From Plantago ovata (lineage: Eukaryota > Streptophyta > Magnoliopsida > Lamiales > Plantaginaceae), in contig CM051457.1 of assembly GCA_028274465.1 (NCBI GenBank), forward strand, positions 106,453,982 through 106,517,981: DNA of 64,000 bases, in the 5' to 3' direction. The position numbers and the translations under genes were made by a program. Under the pieces are notes generated by a model. The model saw nothing but the letters and a program-made list of their open reading frames with translations, was not told the DNA's origin and did no database searches. Of the stretch, positions 1-10,497 are shown one piece after another; positions within the stretch are counted from its first letter, which is position 1; the number at the start of each line of letters is the position of its first letter.

Positions 1-946
1 TGTACCCAAACCCAATTGGGGGTAGGATTGGTATCCAACTAACCGACCCAAACGCACAGCTCTTGATCCAACTATATAACAAGCAAACTACTAGACAAGT
101 TCAAAACAGAGCTATAATGTTATAAGTTGACAGTAACGAAATTACACTTCAAACAAAGGATTGGAGACATTAAAGTCTGAAGTCACCATAAATACTCGAT
201 CACAGCATATATGTTCTTGATTATGGCACCTTTTGTTACATATACACATCATGAACTGTTTCTTGCATGCCAAAATTTAGAATCACATAATGGGGGGTAA
301 ATGGTACTTCGAACGATTCTTCATCAGAGCACCTTAGGGAAATGAGGAATAAGTGCTTCCCTAGCTTATAATCTACAGTCAAGGGACAAAGAAAGCTCAC
401 ATGATGGTTTAGAAAGCTCCATCGCACACCCCTCAAACATCTTGAGACACACTAAATGATTTCAAACACAATGTTATTACAAACACATGACATATTCTTC
501 ACCACCACCCCCTAAATTTCATGTCATAGCTGAAAGAACGTTAAACTATCTAGGGCACCAAATAGCTCCCTCAATTCCCAATCCCCCATTGTAAGCAGGG
601 GTCCTGATAAGGCCCTTTACGAAACATTCCCAAGCTATCCATACTACCATGTAGGGTACATTCATTCTCTTGACCATTTAACCAGAGTCCTACTCTTACT
701 CTTTCCGTCCCAACTTCAACTTCCTGATTTACTTTTTCGTTATTGTTTTCGTTCCAAGTTCAAATCTTTCATAGTTCTAAGTTCTAACACCAGTTACTGT
801 GTCTTACTCAATCACAATCACATACTCATAAACCACTCTACACATTGCTATATGATCAACATCACTACCCACTTCAACCAGAACTTTAATTAGGCCACTA
901 AGTCAATTATTCTACTTCCAGAAATGGTTCAACATTACAATCACTT
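1..946. other. No recognised gene
   Basis: AT-rich noncoding sequence. Short open frames here match no family I know. The last part (about 926-946) ends with a 20-base string, also found at about 6893-6912 and 15737-15756, that marks the right edge of the duplicated units described below. Confidence 0.5.
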
Positions 947-1149
947 CACCAATGTAAAATGGGAAGTGCGGAATCTAATTATTTATATTAATTTTCCGAG
1001 ATTTCAACATCTTTGGGAGATCATTGGACTGAAAATTTAATATGGAATTGCTGGCAAGACAGAATTTCAACTCAAAAAAAAGAATTAACTGTCCAACAAA
1101 CAATTGAGTAGTAATATTAATTAATTAATTAGAAAGCATTAGTATTAAC

Positions 1150-1489
1150 CTCTGAAAGCACTGTAAGTGTTCTTCTCAACAACCGGTTCGGTCTCTCGAC
1201 GGTCCAAACCGGGCATAAGTTCCGACCCAGGCGTTCCGTCGAGGATGAGGTCACCGTCCCACCACTCCCCGAGCATGCCATAGTCATCAGGTGACTTGTG
1301 GCGGTGGCGCGTGAAGAGTACAGGCACGGAGGCGGATCGGCAGAGGTTGATAGTGGAGTTGATTGATGGAAGAATTGGGGTGGCGATGGAGTCGAAGTGG
1401 TTCTGAACGTCGATCACCAACAGGGCGCAGGTTTTCGGGTCCGGGTTTCTCTTCCGGGTCTCAAATTTCTTGTAAGGTGGTGGTGACAT
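1150..1489 (-). pseudogene. Nicotinamidase (isochorismatase-like) exon 1, orphan copy A
   Basis: The open frame starts [18 protein letters not shown] and contains [10 protein letters not shown] (catalytic Asp region), [20 protein letters not shown] (metal-binding His region) and [10 protein letters not shown] (catalytic Lys). This is the N-terminal half of plant NIC2/NIC3-type nicotinamidases, which convert nicotinamide to nicotinate in NAD salvage. It ends at a plausible splice donor (TTTCAGAG|GTTAAT). The second half, with the nucleophilic Cys, should lie below 1150 on the minus strand, but I find no trace of it in 1-1149. An in-frame upstream extension to 1582 exists, but the internal Met at 1487-1489 fits the family start better. 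Probably an exon captured by the duplication; a distant exon beyond the window edge cannot be excluded. Confidence 0.75.
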
Positions 1490-1639
1490 CTCTCTAGCTA
1501 GCTTGTCTTCTTTCAATTTTTCAATCACCATAGTCGATTTTATAGACATTTTCTTTTTATGGAAATTTACATAAAGGCCCATAGTTACAGGTAAAATTAC
1601 ATATCAAGTCAACATTATAATTGATATGTATTAAGTTGA

Positions 1640-2560
1640 GCAAGACAACATATGTGCTGAGATGAACAATCACTCATATGAAACTTGCTTCAAAGTTGTT
1701 GGCTAGCCTGAGAGCTACAAGATCAAAAGAGGAAGAAGGTTTGGTTCAAGGGGAGGAAGAAGCTCTAGAGGAAGAGGATGCTATATGCAGGAGCAAAGAG
1801 GCAACAACTACATGGGGAACAACTATCCAATTGCTAATGAAGTGGAGAATCCTCCTACTGCACTAACCAACTGTAGAGGTTGTTGGCCATGTTTGAGAAA
1901 CACCAAGAGGATGCTAGGAAGCAAAGCATCCAGATAAGCCCACCATCTCAGGTTCTCTTGCCAGTAGCAACTGCACTGCATGTATTCTAAGATCTCTTTC
2001 TCTTGAACCTTGGCTTCTATCACATCATATTATTTGTTCTCCAAGGTATTTTTACTAAGTTAGAAAAGTATCATTTATTGTTCAGTTGCCTAATGGACTA
2101 AATCAACCACTCTCTCACATAGGAGATACTGAGATAAATAAGGATTTAATCTTTAAAAATGCACTATATGTGTCTAGCTTTAAGTTGAATATGATATTTG
2201 TGAGCAAACTAGTATCCGATAGAAATTTATCAGTCATATTCACTAAAGAAAAATGTGTGATTACAGAGGAGGATGTCAAACGAGGTCACTGTATGAATCA
2301 GATTGGCAGCATTAAACACAAGAATGGACTTGATCATTTCCAGTTCAATGATGAAGAAGCAACAGTTATTTCCAATTACCAAAAAGCATCTAATGCCAAT
2401 ATGAGAGATGAAGGCTCAGCTACATATTAGGACATCTATCTACTAGCAGATTACAGTTATTAGACAAGCAATATGTTGAGATTAAGAATTCAAATACTTC
2501 AGGACTTATTTTGAAATATAATTTTTGTAGGGACTTATTTTAAAATAATGTTTGAGACCA
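1640..2560 (+). pseudogene. Ty1/copia gag-pol fragment, copy A
   Basis: Remnants of a copia polyprotein: a degenerate CCHC zinc-knuckle region (MNNHSYETCFKVVG at about 1660-1710, followed by a stop) and a pol stretch at 2086-2430 resembling the protease-to-integrase linker (NALYVSSFKLNMIFVSKL, then a GAG-pre-integrase-like part). The protease motif is partly deleted relative to copy C and no LTRs are visible. This is the pre-insertion version of the site occupied by the CACTA element in unit C: the string gatgtcaaacgaggtc at about 2271-2286 is uninterrupted here. Confidence 0.8.
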
Positions 2561-2689
2561 TCTTGGGATATAGTTAAATTATGTGGGATAGTTTTTAAAT
2601 ATTTAGTGTTAATTTTGTAATAATGAAACTATTTGGGTTAAACAATATATAATAAACAAAAGATCAAACTGTTTGGTCAGCTAAAAAAA

Positions 2690-4110
2690 TCAATATTTTT
2701 TGGAACAAAAGAGCTTTACTTTCATTCCAGTAGGCCAATAAGACCAAACACAAATTACAAAGGAACAAGATGGTTCAAAGTCCATACATCCAACATCTGG
2801 ACAACCCCATCAACAAAAACCCATCAACAAAATCCAGCAAACTCAACTTTCAAATTAACATCACATAACAAAATTGCTACCGGATTACATGAAATCCAAA
2901 CAAACTACTGCATAAAGGATGCATAGCTGGGGAGAACCAGCACCTAGCCAACACTACACGAGTGACATCTCTGATCATGACATTAACATCCACTATTTTG
3001 GCTATTGCGGCCTGGCTGCAAGTGGTTGTTGCCTACGAGGTTGTTGAACCCTTGGAGGATCATCTATGCAAATATGCCCAATAATTTGACATCTTTGACA
3101 ATATATTGGATCCACTCATGCTCCACAATTTGATCCAAAATGACCCTAGATGGACTTTTAAGTCTAACCTTCTTCAACAATTGTTGGCTGATATCTACTT
3201 CAATCAATATACGAGCATATCCCGCCTTCACTTGTTTGAGAATACATCCATCCGTCCTCAAAGGCTTACCTATCAAACTGGAAATCCTTGCTAATGTCTT
3301 CCTATTCCAAAATGAAACTGGAAGTATACGAAACTTGACCCAAATGGCTAGTTTTGTGATATCCTCCTTGCTATCAAACTCCGATGTCTATTTCTCCAAA
3401 ACCACTAGGTGCTTTTTAATAGTGTAAGGCCCTTTGGACAAAACTAGATCACAATCTGAAACATACTCAAATCTTGCAATGAAACATTAATTATCTACTT
3501 GATGCAAGACTGGAACTGCCAATTTTCCCGAAACGTTTTCAATAAAATACTCTAAATATCCCAACGAATCTTCAGCTCCCACAACATATATAACCAGAGA
3601 GTGTTTCCACTTCAAGGAATCCTCTGTTATTTCATCCTCAGATATACTTACATAGTTTCAGGAACTATGTACTCTAATTCAAGCTTAGTGGAAGAAAATT
3701 TATTACATGTGACAAAAGGCTCAGGAGGTGCTTCAGTTTGGATTTCTTCATCGATGAGTTCCTCTTTCTCCGAACCCTCCGCAATCGTTGGCGAGTTCAG
3801 CTACCTTCTTGGATTCTGTTGGCTACTAGAAGACGGCCCATCTCGATCCTCTACCCATTTACAGAGGCCGGAATCACCGTAGCCTGTCCTTGCTGGGTAG
3901 AGTTCGACCCAACCGGAGCAACCACTGCAGCAGCAGGCAACGTCACCAACAAATCCCTATTATTATCTCTTTCGTGATCCTCTCCCAATCAGTTTTCCCC
4001 CAAATTCGTAGAGAGACTCGGTTGTTGTATTATCGGTTAGGTTACCCGTACAACGTGATCGACTTTCGACCTCGCCGTTTGGGCTGTGTGCCGCCCGATT
4101 TCTTATTTTT
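2690..4110 (-). pseudogene. L1-type LINE ORF1 fragment, copy A
   Basis: On the minus strand a DUF4283-type nucleic-acid-binding domain can be read in pieces. The 70-residue frame at 3064-3276 begins MIGKPLRTDGCILKQVKAGY and is followed by a zinc-knuckle region that is frameshifted relative to copy C, which reads CQRCQIIGHICID. A proline/glutamine-rich tail lies at 2990-3060. The start of the plus strand here (ttttttggaacaaaagagc at about 2696) looks like an antisense LINE tail. Several frameshifts and stops are present, so it is not coding. Confidence 0.7.
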
Positions 4111-4647
4111 CTTCCCTTTCACCATCAATGCCGCGCGTAAATCTCACGCGAGTTGGGAGGAGTTCGAGAGAGTTTATGCTTTTCTTTTAATGTTCATTTC
4201 ATAACTTAAAAAAAAAAAAATTAAGTCGGCCAAGGGTAAAAAAAGCATTTTCAGGAATTAAGTCGCAAAAAGTCAAGTTCGTGGACCTACATAGTTAAAA
4301 TTGAACAACAAGGGGTTCACTGAAAACTTGGAAATAAGAGGGTTGTCGATATAATGAAATTGAATAAGATGGGGTCCATATAAAAAGGTCATGATAAATA
4401 TTACTATGACAGAGGGAGTTTTAATTACCATACTATTAATTTGTTTCCATATTTGCAAAAAATGCTAAAATTAAGGAAATTAATAGGAGAATAGACGCTA
4501 GTCCTATTTATTCTCCATTTCTATAATTTTTTGCCAAACCTAAAAAAAGAAAAGAGTCTTTGGCCATTAGCAAACGCCGCAAAATTAGTGGCAACTGTCT
4601 AATTCTACGTCACATTCCAACTACCCCGTTCACCCTCATGCTACAAT

Positions 4648-4657
4648 CTATATATAC
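4648..4657 (+). promoter_or_regulatory. TATA box of peptide gene A
   Basis: The string ctatatatactca lies about 65 bases upstream of the ATG at 4718, a normal distance allowing for a short leader. The same box is kept in the unit C paralogue at about 31865-31875. Confidence 0.6.
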
Positions 4658-4717
4658 TCATCAACTCTACTTTCAACATTCAAAAATAAAATATATTTTG
4701 AAAAATACTATAAAAGA

Positions 4718-6136
4718 ATGGCTGGAAATAAGACTATGTTGGTGCTCTTTTTGTGCGTTGCTGTTATGGTGTCATTAGAGTGGTGCCACGTTGCGACAGC
4801 CATAGACACGGTAAAAGTATTAGATGGGCAGATAGGAGCCAAAACCAACTCTCCTCCGTAAGTTAATTATAAATCCATACTTCTTGTAACTTACTGTAAC
4901 TTTAAAGACAAATTTACATATGAATGATGTCTTACAAATTGTATATTTGCCTCACAATGCCCAATTGCAACTTTCAAAGCTCAACAAATGTTTTTATTTT
5001 CATTAGACCATCTCCATCCCAAATTTGATGGGTCTGATCAGGCAACGTTATACTACATCAAGGGTATAAAAGGATGGGTCTGTCGAGACTAGCCTGGTAC
5101 TTCCGGACCAGTTTGGACATGTTATATATATATGGGCAAATTTACATCTAATACCCCTATTAAAATTGTTTATTACAGATTGGTCCTCCACTCCTGATCA
5201 ATTACATTTACATCCTCTGTTAAAAGATTTTAATTACATATGTCAATTTCAAACTTAGATGTAAGTGATGTAATTACATATGGACCCCTTTCCAAAGTTT
5301 TTTTTGCTTTTTTACTTTTATATATATTTTTTCTTTCTCCTTTTCTTTTCTTTTAATATTTTCTTTTTCTTTCTCCTTTCTATAGTTTTAATATTTAACT
5401 GATATATAAGTATTTATGTACTAAGTCTATTTATGTGATGATTTAATTCTGTTGGCGTGATTATGGGATTTTATAACCCTGGTTTTCGTGACCAAATTAG
5501 GAAAAAACATTGTACATTCTAATTTATAAATTGGCGTGATATTTGTAGTATACATAATCAGGCTTAAAAATTAATTTGCTGTGTGATTCTTTAATAACAT
5601 TGCACCTGACATGGATTATGTGACGATTTCATTAATTGGTTTACATTTTCTTTATAGAATGAGTAGTAGTATAATTTTTACTAAAATGTACATTCTAAAA
5701 TATTATTTTATTTTATTACTGTAATTTTTAGATTTATATTTTATGTTTATTTAATTAACAAACAACATTTATAATAAAATGAAGTATAAGAAATAGGGTA
5801 GTAAAAAAATGAAAGAAAAAAAGAAAAATGTAGTTAAGAAAGAAATGAGAACATAAAAGAAAATGCCATCTGATGATGAATGAGTGTGAACGGGTAGAGT
5901 GCAAAATATAGTAGAGTATGATTACTAATAAAATATCTGAAATGCTAATGTGAGAGAGTCTAATAGCTCTGAAACATGAATATGTAAGTTAAGCTATTAT
6001 TTATTGTGCTGGTTGAAATCCATTGTATTCCAGGGCAAACTTTGGTGAGTCCAAGAGAGCTGGAGTGACCCTGGATGCTGAAAAAGATGGCTTTGACTTA
6101 ACTGAAAGTGAAGGCAACAATCCCGGAACTAACTAA
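4718..6136 (+). CDS. Small secreted peptide precursor, copy A
   Basis: Two exons, 4718-4857 and 6034-6136. The intron has GTAAGT and TTCCAG ends and splits a codon after two bases. The product has 80 residues. It begins with a strong signal peptide (MAGNKTMLVLFLCVAVMVSL, likely cleaved near ATA|IDT), continues with a polar stretch rich in Lys, Asp and Glu, has no cysteine after the signal peptide, and ends with DLTESEGNNPGTN immediately before the stop. This is the layout of plant secreted signalling peptides made as prepropeptides. The last 12 residues share G6, N8, P9 and terminal N12 with the CLE dodecapeptide but lack R1, V3, P4, P7 and H11; a weak DxF/PG resemblance to CEP peptides also exists. 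I cannot assign it to a named family. A TATA box precedes it. Its paralogue in unit C is intact, and unit B keeps only exon 2. Confidence 0.7.
5130..5420 (+). repeat. Arm of a foldback-type element in the intron of peptide gene A
   Basis: The stretch beginning ttacatctaatacccctatt, then a CT-rich tract, resembles the arms of the foldback element at 62336-63050 and the fragment at 60305-60540. The same arm is present in unit C at about 32718-32960, so it predates the duplication. Confidence 0.5.
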
Positions 6137-6424
6137 TGAAGACAATGCCGTAACGGTTGATGTTGTACCAAGGTAAACTAGCCAGAGATTTACGTTGTAT
6201 CCATATACGTGTATTCATATAATAATAAATAAATAAAACATATATAAATGTGTATTTGTATTTAGCACGACTTCTTGACCAGTAAGATGGTGATGAAATG
6301 ATTTCCCGCGTCGCCTGAAGTTTATTAGGAAATAAAGTAAAGGAACATGTTTGAGCAACTGAATCTGAACCTACTAACTTCTCAACTTTCTTCAACATGT
6401 CATGTTAATATGTTATGTCGAAAG

Positions 6425-6560
6425 TCCAAACACAAATTACAAAGGACAAGTCGTGGCAAACATTGTTTGGCGATTATAGATTTACAGGGAAACTGTCAAG
6501 AACTTGGTTCAAGAGAGTAGATCAACACGGGCGTCTATTGATGATCCACTACTAAAAAAC
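6425..6560 (+). pseudogene. GH3 glucan exohydrolase tail fragment, micro-inverted (unit A)
   Basis: The plus strand reads [20 protein letters not shown], the conserved C-terminal block of plant GH3 beta-D-glucan exohydrolases. In unit C the same exon lies on the minus strand (33998-34471). The sequence on both sides (gaaagtccaaa to the left; gggcgtctattgatga to the right) is in the unit C orientation, so only about 100 bases are inverted. Unit B carries the same inverted piece at about 15290-15400. Confidence 0.75.
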
Positions 6561-6904
6561 CAACACATTTCTTACAGCCAAAATGTAACAGCAACAATGC
6601 TGTCATACTAATACTTTTTATTATAACAGTTAAAAAGCAAAATTGACAGTAGGTTGTTATAATTAACAAATTGGTCCACGCAACATTCAAAGTAATACTA
6701 AAGTATTTAAAGACAAAAATTCAATGACAAGCGGTTGTCACCAAAACATTTTAAAATATTTTAGGTAATGTAAGTTCATTATTATAACATCCACCTGTGA
6801 TAATTTCTTATCGGACAAAATGCATATCATCTCCAAAAACAATTGTAACACATACCTGTGATAGTATATGAATATATTTATATTTGTTTCAATTACAATC
6901 ACTT

Positions 6905-7870
6905 CACCAATACACATAAGTGCGAAAAAAACCAAGATCAGAGAAGATTATCTTGGATTTGATCGAAACACAGGCAAATTGAAACATCGCTGAATGGATT
7001 TGTTCCATTTATGGCCAAATACACTTACACCCTTGCATGTTCTACTCAAATTCTTGGTAGATTCATATCACAGATTCAAAATTGGTATTAATTTTTAAAC
7101 GGATCATTTGTTCTTAGGTTGTTATTTTTTTACATTTAGAATGTTGACTATCATATGGAGAAAATGACAGTTGATCTTTCCATTTCAAGTGTGAAGAAAC
7201 AATTTCAAGTATAATTAATCCGAAAGAAGAACCATTTTTTCTGATTTCATACGAAAGAAGAAACTGTAGAGAAAGAGAGACGAAAGAGAGGCAGGTGTGA
7301 AAATGACCCAAAGGGGTAAATTTTCGGTATTTATGCTTAGGATTAGGGTTTGGAGTGGCTTTTAATTCGCCTAATAGTCTTAGTTTGTGAATTTATACTT
7401 AGTTTTTAATTCTCGCACCCATCTTGATAAAGCTCACCGAATAACATTTGATCTAGCGATTCAACATTGGCGCTTCCTTCATGTGTACCGTTATCAATGA
7501 TTCGTACCCATGTCGCAGTTGTCAGGTATAATTTGACTAGTTTTATTTTTTAAAATCTATTATTATTTTTGTAAAAGCTTATACAAAAATCAAGATTAAT
7601 GAAAATGCCATATACCATATATGAAATCACAAGTAAACTAATAAAGTAAAAGTGAGTTTGAAAGTCCCCACCTGTGCACAAAGTAAAAGTGAGTAAAAGA
7701 AAAGCATACCAATGTGCACAAAGAAAATACAGTATGTTGGGGTATAGATATACAAATGTATTTAGCGCATGAAAATAGTCAACATCCAAATGTATTTAGC
7801 GCAAAGGAAAACCAGTATGTTAATTGAGTAGAAAAAATCTCATTGTGCGCAAAGAAAATCCAAAACACAT
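6905..7870. repeat. Dispersed duplication, copy 1 of 2
   Basis: About 1 kb collinear with 8350-9305. Shared landmarks are the block around 6940-7080 (gatttgatcgaaacac), a shared hinge ending aaatgacccaaaggggt (7302-7318 and 8742-8758), aattcgcctaata (7367 and 8809) and several copies of caaatgtatttagcgc. No conserved reading frame spans both copies, so this is probably an unclassified noncoding repeat. Confidence 0.7.
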
Positions 7871-8349
7871 GGGCACGATAATTTACATAGTCAAAATCAA
7901 CAACAAACAGCAAGACAAAAGAAAAAGCTTAAGTTGTAAAAATTACAAAATGTGAAGAAAAAAAATATCTAATTTTTAAAGTTTTGTGAAACTCAAATAT
8001 TATTGTTTGGTTTAGCGATTTCAACAAATTAAAAAAAAAAAACAACAATCCAATTAATCGAAAGGTCATAGAAGATTACCTTAATTTTTATTAAGTAGGA
8101 AGAGATCTGAACCAGTCATCAATGGATTTGAGCTTCTCCAGCCACACAGTAACTAATCAGCAGCATACACATCAAAATCATCCGAGATTTATGCAAACTA
8201 ACAAACAATAACAACCTAAGAACAAATTATCCGTTTAAAATTAATCAAATTAATCTAGAATATTAAAACCCCCCAAAATATTAGAAACCCTAATTTGATT
8301 ATTTTATTTTATTTTTTGAAAATGTAAAAATTGCAGTCGATTTCATCAT
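7871..8349. other. No recognised gene between the two repeat copies
   Basis: AT-rich spacer with homopolymer A runs. No domain or RNA gene was recognised. Confidence 0.5.
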
Positions 8350-9305
8350 GCAAATACACACAAGTGCAAAAAAAAAAAAAAAAAATCCGAGAAGATTACC
8401 TTGGATTTGATCGAAACACCGCAAATCGAAGCATCATTGAATGGATTTGTTCCATTTCTGGCCAAATATACTTACACCCTTGCACGTTTCTACTCAAATT
8501 CATGGTAGATTCATATCACATATTCAAGATTGGTAGCAAAAATCAATGAAAATTAACCGTTTTAGTTTTTTAAATCTAGAATGCCGACTATCATATGGAG
8601 AACATGATAGATCTTTCCATTCCAAGTGCAAACCGTAAAGAAACAATTTCAGGTATCATCGAAAAGAAGAACCATTTTTCCAGATTTCATACGAAAGAAG
8701 AAAGTGTGGAGAAAGAGAAACGAAAGAGATGCAGATGTGAAAATGACCCAAAGGGGTCAATTTTCAGTATTTATACTTAGGGTTAGTGTCCAGATCGAGT
8801 GGCTCTTAATTCGCCTAATACTCTTAGTTGGTGAATTTCTACTTAGTTTTTAATTCCCGCACCGATCTTGTTAAAGCTCACCGAATAACATTTGATGTAG
8901 CGATTCAACATTGGCACCTCCTTCATGTATGCCGTTATCAATTATTCGTACCCATGTCGCAGTTTGTTAGGTATAATTTCGACTAGTTTTGTTTTTTTTA
9001 AATCTATTATTATTTTTGTAAATTCTTATACAAAAATCTAGACTAATGAAAATGTCATCATATACCATATATGAAATGACAAGTAAACTAAATTATGTAA
9101 AGTAAAAGTGAGTTGAAAATTCCCCACCTGTGCACAAAGTAAAAGTGAGTAAAAGAAAAAAATCCCATTGTGCACACCGCACAAAGAAAATCCAGAGTAG
9201 AATATCCAAATGCATTTTGCGCATGAGAATTGTCAACATCCAAATGTATTTAGCGCAAAGAAAATCCAGTATGTTAATTGAGTAGAAAAAATCCCATTGA
9301 TTGTC
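8350..9305. repeat. Dispersed duplication, copy 2 of 2
   Basis: Partner of 6905-7870, with several substitutions and a long A run at about 8368-8386. The copies are in direct orientation about 1.44 kb apart. Confidence 0.7.
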
Positions 9306-9334
9306 AACTTCAGGACGATTAATACTCCGTAGAT

Positions 9335-9482
9335 TTTTAATAATCAAACTATTACAACTTCATAAGTAGCATTACAAAGCTAGTAATAAACAATAAATAA
9401 TCCCGCACTTGGCGAGAATTGAACCTATGACCTCTAGTGTCATGACACCTCAGTCTAACCAATTGTGCTAGACCTCATTGGT
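9335..9482 (-). mobile_element. tRNA-derived SINE with 18-bp target duplication
   Basis: On the minus strand the first 80 bases are tRNA-like, with an A box (TAGCACAATTGG) and a B box (GGTTCAATTC). They are followed by a short body ending in a T/A-rich tail (TTATTAAAA). The 18-base string gattaatactccgtagat occurs exactly at both borders (9317-9334 and 9483-9500), as expected of retroposition. The 148-bp length suits a short plant SINE. The A and B boxes would act as an internal RNA polymerase III promoter. Confidence 0.85.
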
Positions 9483-9500
9483 GATTAATACTCCGTAGAT

Positions 9501-10497
9501 GCTTACAGAGAATTTTAATTAAGCTGTGATATGTTGGTTCAGATTTGAGATGCAGGCCGGACATAAAACAGAGATTGAACTTCATATCAAAATGGTTCAT
9601 GAAATGGTTATGAGTAAACACGAATTTAACTTTATCTGATAAAGTCATAAAACTAGGCAAAGAACATCAAAGGGCTAAATCAAATCCTCAATATCAAACT
9701 GATTTCGAATTCTTTTACCGATAGCATTTCCCCCAAGGACAACACGACAGGGATATCGAAACCCGTATACAATTTACACATGTACTATCTTGTAAAAATG
9801 TGTAAGAATCAATCCAGTAGGTTGTGTTAATGATGAAAGTGTGTCATAGTGAAACAAATGCTTGGCACATTTTCATAATAGCATTTCCAAGGCAATTACT
9901 ATGAAAAATAGAACAATGAAAACGAAATCAAAGACATTGTAGATCACTATTTTGCTGAGTTTCCTCCCACAATTCATCTACAACTTGCCATTGATGACCA
10001 ATTTGCTCAACTTCTGTTTTCAAATTCTTAATTTCCCAAATCAATTGCATTGCCCAATAGAAAACTAATTGAAATAGAAACGATGTCGTTTGCATCTGTA
10101 AAGCCCCAAATCATAAAACCTAATTTGACCGAAACTGCGATGGAATAACAAATTAATTGTTCCGATCAACTCGACTCCATTATGTTGTTTTTTAACCGAG
10201 TAAAGCAAAACTACAGGCGGGAAATTGTACTGTTGGAGATGCTTGCGCGTGAAATTGCAGATTGTGATCAATTATCAAATTTTCCTTAATTAGGACTAAA
10301 TCTGAAGAAAATCTAAGTTATATATTGATGAATCCTAATACAAATCGAATTCACACAAACACTTGCTTGATTATCAATCAACTAATTTCACTATAAGAAG
10401 TACTCAAACTATTTCTTCTTCTTCTTCTCATCGTCATTTACCACAAATAATTTCACTATAATTCTGTTTCTGTTCGAGTTCTCCAACCAAGAAGAGA
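9501..10497. other. Upstream region of the B3 gene, no other gene seen
   Basis: Noncoding, AT-rich. A TATA-like string (actataagaa, about 10391-10400) lies about 100 bases upstream of the B3 start codon and is a plausible core promoter. Nothing else was identified. Confidence 0.4.

Larger units (their letters stand above)
947..6912. repeat. Tandem duplication unit A
   Basis: This segment is collinear with 15765-34000 (unit C) once the insertions in unit C are removed. The shared order is nicotinamidase exon 1, copia fragment, L1 ORF1 fragment, secreted-peptide gene, GH3 tail. Its right end is also shared with 14276-15764 (unit B). Unit B runs straight into the nicotinamidase segment of unit C at about 15757-15770, which reads as a head-to-tail tandem junction. 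Identity by eye is high, with small indels throughout. Confidence 0.85.

Noticed and set aside
4718..6136. Assignment of the secreted peptide to the CLE or CEP family
   Set aside because: Only four of the key CLE positions match, and R1, P4, P7 and H11 are absent; the CEP match needs a gap. Left as an unassigned peptide.
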